Notes under the pieces: model-generated
Databases searched by the model: none
What the model was told of the DNA's origin: nothing
Seen by the model: the letters and a program-made list of their open reading frames with translations, nothing else
In this document: one piece after another, positions 1-7,784 of the stretch
Layout: every line of letters starts with the position of its first letter
Numbering within the stretch: position 1 is the first letter of the stretch
Position numbers and translations under genes: made by a program
From: Stentor coeruleus
Lineage: Eukaryota > Ciliophora > Heterotrichea > Heterotrichida > Stentoridae
NCBI GenBank assembly: GCA_001970955.1
Contig: MPUH01001106.1
Coordinates: 1 to 24,009, forward strand
Direction: 5' to 3'
DNA: 24,009 nt

Positions 1-260
1 AAACAAACCGCTTTACCTACAAAATTCAAGTATTACATAAATATTATCTGGCATATTTATATTATAAGCCTAAATATCAAAACCAAAATTTATAGGCTGC
101 CATTATAAAGCCCTATTTGCACCTGACTTTAAGAAGCCATAATAAATTTTTGAAAAATGGAAGCATGTCAGAAAAACCTTACATTTAAATATTAAGCTGA
201 TTCAGAGTTTTTTAGAAGCCAAGCTTAAAATTAAACCAATCTTCAATAATTGATATAATA
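1..260. other. AT-rich flank upstream of zinc-finger gene
   Basis: No coding frame is supported here. The stretch is AT-rich and contains several scattered AAGCC words, including one AAGAAGCCATAA near 131-142. It presumably holds the 5' flank and promoter of the zinc-finger gene that starts at 261, but no defined motif can be named. Confidence 0.5.
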
Positions 261-662
261 ATGGAACTGGTGTATAAGTCTAAAAGCTTATCAACTTGCC
301 CAATCTGCTCAAAAGTCCTCTCTTCAAAACAGAACCTAAAACAGCATATGAATATCCATACAGGAAACAAACCTTACAAATGCCCTTTTGCTAACTGTGA
401 AGTTTCATTCAAGCATGCAAGCCAACTTTCCAACCACAGAATGTTTCATCATTCACATTATGTCATATACCAGCCAGATTTCAATGATTTTAGGGCATTT
501 ATAAAACTCTTAATAGCAACTCTGCATGGCAAACAAGAATTTTCATATACTATTCCTAATGGGCCTTTAACAATAGATGATGTAATACTACCGAAAATCT
601 CAGGACCTCAGGAAGGCATTAAGCTTCCAATAGTTAATAAGCTTATGGATTCAAGTAATTAA
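261..662 (+). CDS. small protein with two C2H2 zinc fingers
   Basis: A 133-aa protein with two classical zinc fingers near the N-terminus. Finger 1 uses C13, C16, H29 and H33 (C-x2-C-x12-H-x3-H). Finger 2 uses C41, C46, H59 and H63 (C-x4-C-x12-H-x3-H). They are joined by HTGNKPYKC, close to the standard HTGEKPYKC linker of DNA-binding fingers. The rest (about 65-133) has no recognised domain; it carries two LP-containing hydrophobic segments (ILPKI near 111, KLPIV near 121) and ends with a TAA. No intron is needed. By family it could be a sequence-specific nucleic-acid-binding protein in the nucleus, but two fingers alone do not define a target. It stands alone, followed by about 500 bp without a gene. 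The zinc-finger assignment is firm; the function is not. Confidence 0.85.
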   Translation: MELVYKSKSLSTCPICSKVLSSKQNLKQHMNIHTGNKPYKCPFANCEVSFKHASQLSNHRMFHHSHYVIYQPDFNDFRAFIKLLIATLHGKQEFSYTIPNGPLTIDDVILPKISGPQEGIKLPIVNKLMDSSN

Positions 663-1164
663 ATTAAATTGTCTATGCTTGGAAAAAAAAGCGAAAATGT
701 ATAGCAAATAGAAATAATGAATAAAAGGCATATATTTTTATGTATAATAGAAGCATATTATGGTTCAGGAAATATCAGTTCAAGAATGAGAAGTCCCTAG
801 ATTGAGAAATACTTCTACTTAACTTTAGTAGTTTGCTTTACCTTCAAAAACTCAAGATATTGGAGGGAAAGTTTTAAGTCAAGACATAACTTAAAAATGT
901 ATATTGCATGTTTGAATACGCTATGAACTTAGAATTTAGGCTTAATTAAAAACTCTATTTTTTCTAGCTTCATTCGGTAGAAAATAATTATATGATTAGC
1001 AATGAATATGCTTACTAAAAAATATGTTTACATAGTATCATTATACATTCAAAGTAGTTTGATTCTATGCAGTATTATTTATGTCGTTTACAATATTGGG
1101 TTTGGCAATTTTGATAGGTTCCAAGAATATATAGTAAAATGCAAAATTTGTTAATAAATAAACA
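663..1164. other. no gene seen
   Basis: AT-rich spacer between the zinc-finger gene and the decayed coiled-coil gene. One plus-strand frame (about 748-920) reads for some 55 codons with a single TAG, but its translation resembles nothing I know. It may be 3' flank or an unrecognisable relic. Confidence 0.4.
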
Positions 1165-2395
1165 TATCAAAATAATCTTAATTTAAAACCAGCCTAACTC
1201 CTCACGCATATGCAGAACCTATAGGAGAAACAATACTTTCAACAGAATCATCTCAAACTATATCACACCTTGAGTAAAAACTTAAAAAAGCACTAGAGAA
1301 ATATGAAAACAATATTGAAAATATTCAGAACTATATAAATTTATTAAGAAAAAAGTTAGATTCCGGCGCAATTCTTTCATCTTTAGACGATCAGCTGAAA
1401 AAAGTAAAAGAAAATCCTTAGATTCTACAAATCATTCAAGGTCAAAGAAAAAGAATGCCAAGATCTTCACAACACAACTATAATAAACAATTTTCAAACT
1501 AAAATTCAGCCTCTTATGCTTGATAAAAACTGACTCGAAACTAATCTTAATGAAGCAGAAAAAGATATAAAAAGACTTCACGAGGAAATCAAATGCCAAA
1601 GCAAAATAATCTATTAATTACAAAGTAAAATTCTCTCAAGACCAGTCTTTGATATAGAAAAAAAATACGAAAATCTGGCTAAAGATCATGAGCAAACAAA
1701 AAAGACATAATGGATCATGGCTACCAAAAAGAAATATTTGAATCAAAAATAAAAGACCAATCTGGGGAAATTGCTTTCCTCAAAAAAAATAAAAATTTAT
1801 GAAAATCTTCAATGCATTCAACAAAAGAATGGCATTCATCATAGTGAGAAAATAGAAAAATTATTAGAAGCTGCGAAAAATGAATGTAAAATCATAATAC
1901 ATGCTGTAGCTAAGGAAAAAATGATAAATTTAGCTTGATAACCTTGAAAGCTGAGCAGTTGGAAAATAAGGAAAATCAAATAAACCATATGCTGAAGTTG
2001 CTGCAGAATAGAATTTCTTCATCGAACTTTGCAAAGTGTAATAACTTAACTACAAAATTTAGCATTTACAGTGAGTGAACTATGAGTCTTAACTTTTTAT
2101 CAGTGATTCATATAATTTCTTGGTTTTCTCAGCAATTCTTTAGACTTTCTTATTTTTGAGATATAGTAAAGCATACTTCTTTACTTGTCTATACTGCATG
2201 GATACTAAGGATTGCATTCCATTTAGCAAGCTTAGTAGGCAATGAGGAGGAAATTTCAATTTTTTTAATGGAATAATAATTCTTATGATGTTGTAAAGTG
2301 TAACAAATTATCAAAAGAGTTTGAAATTACTAAGCAGGATCTTGAAGAAGCGCTTAGAGAAAATTATGATTTGCATGATTTGAAATCAAGTAGGT
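1165..2395 (+). pseudogene. decayed coiled-coil protein gene, copy A
   Basis: Long stretches translate into Lys/Glu/Gln-rich coiled-coil sequence, but stops and frameshifts break them up. Readable pieces include KLKKALEKYE (after 1277), NEAEKDIKRLHEEIKC (about 1550-1600), EKIEKLLEAAKNEC (about 1845-1890), QLENKENQINHMLKLLQ (about 1956-2010) and ITKQDLEEALRENYDLHDLK (about 2325-2390). In-frame stops occur at 1275 (TAA), 1419 (TAG), 1500 (TAA), 1531 (TGA) and 1615 (TAA). Frame changes occur near 1505-1530, 1705 and in the A-run near 1785. Most stops sit where Gln would fit, as expected from C-to-T decay of CAA/CAG, or Arg in one case (CGA to TGA). A second copy lies at about 5806-6482. No start can be assigned, and the intact parent family is unknown to me. 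Confidence 0.65.
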
Positions 2396-2652
2396 AGGCC
2401 ATTACGAATAAGCAGAGCTATCATATTTTTTTATGATCTATTATATAACTAATAATATAGTATTTTCATTTAATCATAAAAGTATTAGAGTTTATAACAA
2501 CTTAAATTAAATTAGTAGTAATCACTTTAAGCATAAAATTTAAATTATAAAATTAGCAAATTTAATATAGTCTACCCATGATTTATATATTGATAGAAGC
2601 CATAAATTATTTACCGCACACAACTATATAACTAAACTATATACTCTTTATT

Positions 2653-3813
2653 CTAGCCTGAAATTAAACGATAATCATCTTGGTTTTTAAGCTTCGCATA
2701 TAAAAGTATAACTAAACCAAAAGTCGAGCCCAAACCTATAAAAAAAAATATTGAATACTTTGCTACAGGTAATACAAAAGTATATAGGCTCACTTTCTGC
2801 TCTTCTATATTGAAAACTGCAAAAAATTCATTAAAAAAAGGTCTTCCTAATACCCATTCATCTGTATTACTTTTTGCTATCATTATTTGGCACAGTCCTT
2901 CATCAAAAATTACATAACTACTCGGACTAATAAACAATGCAAACTCTTCAGCCATAAAATGAATATAAGGGTATTTTTCTGTGTAATCGTTATTACATCT
3001 GCAAAAATAATTCTCATTTTCATTATAACAAGTCTGATTATCTCCAATTCTGCTTAGTATTTTTTCAAGAATTTTATTAGGCCCTCTAATAAAATAATCT
3101 TCTACTCTTAAGCAAGCTACATTATTGTCTTGAATAAATTCATATGTATCGCCAAATATCTCAATTCCAATCGTCTGAAATGCCCAATCGTCGTTAGTGT
3201 TAAAGTCAAGATATTTATGTCTAGAATATACTCCTGCACTTGAATTTCCTAATGAAAACTCCATGTCTTTTATATTCAATGAGTAAATAGGCTCACTGAT
3301 ACTCCCTTCAATGTAAAGATTTCTTATAAAAGAATTTGTTATTGATAATTTGTTCCCTAGACCAAAATAACCATAAACGTAATTACTTTGATTGGAAAAA
3401 TCACCTAGAAATATTTCTTGGTTGTTTGTTGATAGGTTTAAGAAACTAACATGCTCTACTGTCAGAAAACCTGAAGTATTATGGAAGTAATAGCCGGATG
3501 TTAGGTTTTTTTGTGATGTGCTAGATGAAATGTTATATCCTTGATTGCTTGCCTTATTAGCAAGAGGTATGGCAAAAACAGAGTGACTCTGGGATATTTG
3601 CATTGAATATTGAACTTGAGGATTTCCTACACTAAAATCAACTAATAAAGACTCTTTATCTGTTACTTCAGTTACATAAAATCTCCCTTGGAGTTTTGAA
3701 TTTCTTCTTAAATTGGCTAGTTTTAGAGTTATTGGTTTACGATCGGTTTCGCCTTTAAAAAGGCTAAAGGATGCGCTTGTCATAAGCGACAAACCCAATA
3801 AAATTAAAATCAT
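2653..3813 (-). CDS. pepsin-fold, catalytically dead, single-pass membrane protein
   Basis: A 386-aa protein that follows the layout of the pepsin (A1 aspartic protease) family. It has an N-terminal signal peptide (about 1-18). FSVGNPQVQYSMQ (60-72) matches the family's IGTPpQ strand. A late segment has FISPSSYV (294-301) and WVLGRPFFNEFFAVFN (320-335), matching the WilGd-Flr-yy-vFd region. A hydrophobic helix at about 353-374 is followed by a short polar tail, giving a lumenal or extracellular domain anchored at its C-terminus. The first catalytic DTGSS is replaced by SQSHS (74-78). The second DTGTS aligns with RVEDY (236-240), just before the conserved GP. Both aspartates are missing, so proteolysis is not expected; a binding or structural role is inferred. 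Several N-glycosylation motifs are present. The neighbour at 4139-5265 is a paralogue in the same orientation. Confidence 0.75.
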   Translation of the reverse strand: MILILLGLSLMTSASFSLFKGETDRKPITLKLANLRRNSKLQGRFYVTEVTDKESLLVDFSVGNPQVQYSMQISQSHSVFAIPLANKASNQGYNISSSTSQKNLTSGYYFHNTSGFLTVEHVSFLNLSTNNQEIFLGDFSNQSNYVYGYFGLGNKLSITNSFIRNLYIEGSISEPIYSLNIKDMEFSLGNSSAGVYSRHKYLDFNTNDDWAFQTIGIEIFGDTYEFIQDNNVACLRVEDYFIRGPNKILEKILSRIGDNQTCYNENENYFCRCNNDYTEKYPYIHFMAEEFALFISPSSYVIFDEGLCQIMIAKSNTDEWVLGRPFFNEFFAVFNIEEQKVSLYTFVLPVAKYSIFFFIGLGSTFGLVILLYAKLKNQDDYRLISG

Positions 3814-4138
3814 TTATGGAAATGAATGCTGAAGCCTAATACTTTATTATGAGTAGCATATAAATTTTTGATTAAAAGTAGGAAAGTTAGGATCAGTTCT
3901 CATCACTTTAAAAGATTTCTCTAATAACACCCTTATTTCAAATTCACTTTCCTACTTCAGCACCTAAATCATTTAAAAACTAACTCACACTCAAATGATA
4001 CTAAATCTGCCTCCTCCAATAATCAAATCATTCTACAGCAACTATTTTCATCAATCACTACCTTTAAGCCCACTCTCAGACCATTTTTCCTTCAAAAGCA
4101 ATTTTCTATTCAAATTTTAATAAATCTAACTAACTAAC
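3814..4138. other. intergenic spacer with strong C/G strand asymmetry
   Basis: No gene. The spacer lies between the two pepsin-like genes (minus strand: downstream of the second, upstream of the first). By hand count, positions 3901-4140 contain about 65 C and only 8 G on the plus strand. It also contains the 12-bp inverted repeat listed separately. Confidence 0.6.
3876..3957. repeat. 12-bp perfect inverted repeat
   Basis: Left arm aagtaggaaagt (3876-3887) and right arm actttcctactt (3946-3957) are exact reverse complements separated by 58 nt. It could form a hairpin in an RNA from either strand. It lies between the end of the second pepsin-like gene and the start of the first, so it could belong to a 3' or 5' untranslated region. 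The function is unknown. Confidence 0.6.
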
Positions 4139-5265
4139 CTAGTTTTTCATAGCCCCATAGTCATTGACGTCCTTCTTTCTCTTAACAAGAACAGCAGCAA
4201 TAACGACAACAATCAGTATAATAACAAATGCTAGCAAAACGTAGAACTTGTAGCTACTGAAAAATGAAGTCTCATTGAATCTGTATAGATAAACATCTTC
4301 TCCATCAACATCAAAGAAAGCGAGATACTCTTTGAATAATGGTTTTCCTAAAATCCAAGTGTCTGATGATTCTAAACAAACTAAGAATTCGCAAGTTCCA
4401 TTAGAATAATTAATGTAACTGCGTGGATAGATGTAAATCTTTTCTTTTTGAATGACGAAATCCAATCTTAAAAAGTCATCAATATCTTCTTCATTACAAC
4501 TTGTATAGTATCTACCATTCTTCTTTTCATAACCGTAAAATAAATTGATATAACGTTCGAAAAGGTAGAGCTCGCCTGAATTGCACCAAATAAGCTCTTG
4601 AGTAAAATCGAATTTAGCTGAGCTTGAGAATCCGCCAAGGTTTCCATAAAAATTTTAGAAATTGTAAAGGTCCATCCATCATCAGCATCTAAGCTATGAT
4701 AATCATTGTCTTCGTATTTTCCAGCGTTGTAGTCACCGACCTTGAACTCCATATCACGTAAGTTAATTGAAAAGACTGCATCACTAATGGCTCCTGTACT
4801 ATAAAGTCTATGGACAAATGTATTTTCTACAAGATCTTTATCAAGATTAAGACCAATATCCCCATAGTCATCAGTGAATACACCAGTGTAGTTAGCAATG
4901 AAGATTTCTTGATCTTTTACAGTAAGGCCATTGAATGAGACAACATCTTGTCCAGTGAAACCTTTAAGATTCGATAAAGTCCCTTCTTTAACGTTAGTTA
5001 AAGTTGAGCTGGCAGACATGTTGTACCTTGATGATCCTTCTTTTTCAGCAAAAGGAATGCTAAAGGCTGAATTAGTCAGAGTAAGGAACATATTGACTGC
5101 GACTTCTGGAGTGCCAACATGGAAAGTTGCAGCCAAATAACCTGTACCATTGTCTAAAACTGTATCGCCTTCGTGCATTTTGATATTCTTACCAAGCTCA
5201 CTCTGCTTTACAAACTTCAAAGGAACGGAAGCAACTAGTCCTAATACAAAAATTAGATAGACCAT
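4139..5265 (-). CDS. pepsin-fold membrane protein paralogue with one frameshift
   Basis: Paralogue of the gene at 2653-3813. The first frame (5265 to about 4655) gives a signal peptide (1-14), the strand ATFHVGTPEVAVNMF (46-60) and INLRDMEFKVG, matching IKDMEFSLG in the neighbour. The protein continues in another frame with YIYPRSYI, TWILGKPLFKEYLAFFDV and a C-terminal membrane helix before a charged tail. The frames meet at the A/T run 4648-4656; one extra base there would join them into about 375 aa, close to the neighbour's 386. No 15-16 nt GT...AG intron explains the shift. Both active sites are lost: the first DTGSS position reads TLTNS (62-66), and the second appears to be NSGEL. An assembly indel or a recent pseudogene are both possible. 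Confidence 0.65.
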
Positions 5266-5805
5266 TTATTACCATAATTTTGATTACTCGATAGGTGAAT
5301 ATTAGCTATGGCTAAAATGGAATTACAAAGCCACGTCAGATAAAGCAAATTAGACTAGGTAATTTTCTTTACAATTAAAGGATAAGATCTAGATTATAAC
5401 TATATGCTGATTTAGAATTCATAGTGATTTTTTAGAAATTTGGGTTTCTTGTATGATTTTTTTGACCTTGAAAGAACAAGATTAATAACTTGTTTGTCGA
5501 AGGAAAATTATGGTATTAAACTTTAAGTAGCTTTGTGGAAGTGATTCATATTCTTATATTTTTAGTTTTTGATTAAGGTTACATCGATAATAATCTGAGT
5601 TAATTCTGCAATTTCCAAAATAGCTTTGAAGACTTAGATTTGCTAAGCATAATACTAAAGGTTTGTAAATTAGTTATTACTTTGTATAGTTTATAGATTT
5701 TTTTGGGAAAAGCCTGCTATGTAAGTTTATTGAAACTAAAACAATATCATTACAAATTGAATGAGAAATATTTAATCCTAATTAGAATACAATAATAATT
5801 TACTG
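5266..5805. other. no gene seen; upstream flank of pepsin-like paralogue
   Basis: AT-rich stretch with frequent stops in every frame. It is the 5' flank of the minus-strand gene starting at 5265 and runs up to the second decayed coiled-coil copy. No motif, repeat or RNA gene is recognised. Confidence 0.45.
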
Positions 5806-6482
5806 CATATCAAAGCAAGCCATAAATTTAAAGCTAATCTAATACCTTGCACATATATAGAACTCAAATATTTCAACTAAATCATCTTAGATCATATCAT
5901 AACCTGAGCAAAAAAACATAGAAAACACAAAAAAATACAAAATGACATGAGAACTGCATAATCACTAATAAAAATTGTACTTTGACACAAATCCTTTTAC
6001 TTCAGAATGTTAGCTGAAAAAGAAAATTCTTAGCATTCTAAAAAGTGCTAAAGCCTAGATCTCCATAAAATGCTCACAATAAGCAACTTTAACTAAAATC
6101 CAACTCTTCATATAAGGTAAAATCAACTCTAAACTAATTTAATTAAAGTAAAAAAAGACTCTCAGGAAATCAATTTAGATCGAAATAATATTCAATTACA
6201 AAAGAAAATCTTTCAAAGCCTACCTTTGATATGAAAAAATAGAAAATCTGACCAAGATCGAATTGAGCTAAAATGATATTGAAAACTAAGTAGTTGGAAA
6301 ATTAAGAAAACAGAATAGTCACATGTTAAAGTTGCTGCAGACTATGATTACTTCATTTAACCTTGTAAAATGTGGTAAATTATCGAAAATTTATAATTAT
6401 AGATAAAAGATGACAACTAGAAGTATTCTAATTTAGCAAGAAAATCTAATCTATTGGATTAGAGTAAGATCAGCATTAAAGT
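5806..6482 (+). pseudogene. decayed coiled-coil protein gene, copy B
   Basis: A more degraded relative of the relic at 1165-2395, in the same orientation. The clearest match is aagtagttggaaaat through the shared aagttgctgcag to aaaatgtggtaaattatc (6288-6390), against gagcagttggaaaat... in copy A (1953-2050). A second match is ttcaactaaatcatctta... (5872-5905) against 1239-1275. The copies help read each other. Copy B has CAA at 5909 where copy A has TAA at 1275, and TAG at 6291 where copy A has CAG at 1956. These stops therefore replaced Gln codons. The last part (about 6410-6480) reads as coiled coil with two TAGs. Copy B is shorter, with internal deletions and many stops. Confidence 0.6.
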
Positions 6483-7142
6483 ATTTTATTGTGAGTGAAC
6501 AAAAGAAAAAAATAATCAATTTCACTATATTAAGAATAAAATTTAATATCCTACTCTGACAAAAATATTGTTTTTTTAAGTTTATCATTCAAAATCTTTA
6601 CAACTATTTTTTTAGTTGTTTCTAGAATTCTTTCTATTACTATGTATAATTATATAATGAAATTTAAAGATTTTTGTGTGTATATTCATTGTCTTAATAA
6701 TGATCTCACTTATAAAAGTTGATGTATGCGAGTTTTATTGACTTTATAAAGATAAAACTAAGGATTTCAAATACAAAATGCATGCAAGGCCTTTCGTGAT
6801 ATGTCAAAAGTATATAAAACTTTGTTGTTTAGTGAATTTTGGTTTGGTTAACTTCATGAACAAAGAATTGTATAGGAAAAATTTGATAATTTTTTAAAAT
6901 TTTTCACAAAAATGGTAACTGCTTTAGTTTCTCATAATAAGATGTACTTATTCATATGTTAAAATCTACCCAAAATAAAGGGCAACAAAAATAACACAAC
7001 TTGAGGTTGTATATATCGGAAATGAGTATTATACCTTTAAGTCCTTATCATTACTTTTTATGTTTTTCAAGAAAAACAAGTATATAGCAGATTTGAAGGT
7101 TTATATAAAAACTGAGATTATGCTTATTGTAAGATTTTGCTT
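6483..7142. other. no gene seen
   Basis: AT-rich stretch between the copy B relic and the transposase relic. A short coding-like piece (about 6778-6845, reading KAFRDMSKVYKTLLFSEFWFG) stands out but is isolated and not recognised. It may be an eroded part of a neighbouring mobile element. Nothing else is supported. Confidence 0.4.
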
Positions 7143-7580
7143 AAAAATTGGTTTATGTGGAATATTTCTAAAACTCTGAAATTAGGTTTGCATTATAATC
7201 CAGTTTGATATAGATGTAACAGCCACAAATTGACTGATAAAAGTAAAGTTTGTTTTTGTTTTGATAAGAAATGTAATTATCTCCTTTCATTAGCATCTGG
7301 AACAGTTTTTCATGATTGCAACAATATCTTTCAAGAAATCCTGATTCTAATGTATGAATAGGCTATTTACACAAAAATATAGTCTGCATCTTATGAGTAT
7401 TGTATTGACAAATTCACTTTAAGAAATGCTTTAAAAAGCTCAGAGAGTTAGCAAGCATTACATATTTTAAAGACTGTCATTAGGCTATTTGCAGCAATTG
7501 AAGACTAGTATAAATAAACTAATGATAACTCATTCGTATTAAGCTTTCTTCTGGTTGTAGAGGATGGGCAAGTTTTTAAA
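7143..7580 (+). mobile_element. relic of a Merlin/IS1016-like (ISXO2-like) transposase
   Basis: One plus-strand frame stays coding-like for about 145 codons without a frameshift but with seven stops (TGA 7206; TAG 7359, 7380, 7449, 7506; TAA 7515 and near 7578). Its order of motifs resembles the N-terminal half of ISXO2-like transposases. LKLGLHYNPV is followed by a Cys-containing zinc-ribbon-like region (CFCFDKKC, about 7251-7274). Then comes LSLASGTVFHDCNNIFQEIL, like the family's SLRkGTfFe-s-l-l segment, a hydrophobic stretch, and finally LVVEDGQVF (about 7551-7577), which resembles the VEIDGSvF motif with the first catalytic Asp. The second half of the transposase is not found. Terminal inverted repeats and target duplications were not seen. 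The assignment is from memory of the family pattern; the decay is directly visible. Confidence 0.45.
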
Positions 7581-7784
7581 TCGTAAAATTACCTAAAATA
7601 TAATCACTAATACTACCGTCCAAGATTAAAACTATATTTTTGATTATAAAAAACTCATATTCTAAAAATATAACTTATGAAATCAAAGCAACACCTTAAA
7701 AACTAATCATTAAAACCACAACTACAACTCAAATTAACTCGAAATTTAATCTGAATTATGATAATCTTACTTATTAAATCGGCC

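Noticed and set aside
1404..1421. gtaaaagaaaatccttag as an intron removing a stop in coiled-coil relic A
   Set aside because: It is 18 nt, not 15 or 16, and many other stops and frame changes in the relic cannot be explained by introns.
4640..4660. Programmed ribosomal frameshift in the second pepsin-like gene
   Set aside because: The site does not match a canonical slippery heptamer, and the first paralogue has no shift at the equivalent place. An indel is simpler.
4931..5140. A 69-codon plus-strand ORF inside the second pepsin-like gene
   Set aside because: It lies opposite the conserved IGTP-like region of the minus-strand gene and encodes nothing recognisable.
1165..7580. Whole-window genetic code in which TAA/TAG mean Gln
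   Set aside because: The intact genes use TAA, TAG and TGA only at their ends and have none inside several thousand codons. The TAR codons are confined to relics that also carry frameshifts or TGA.
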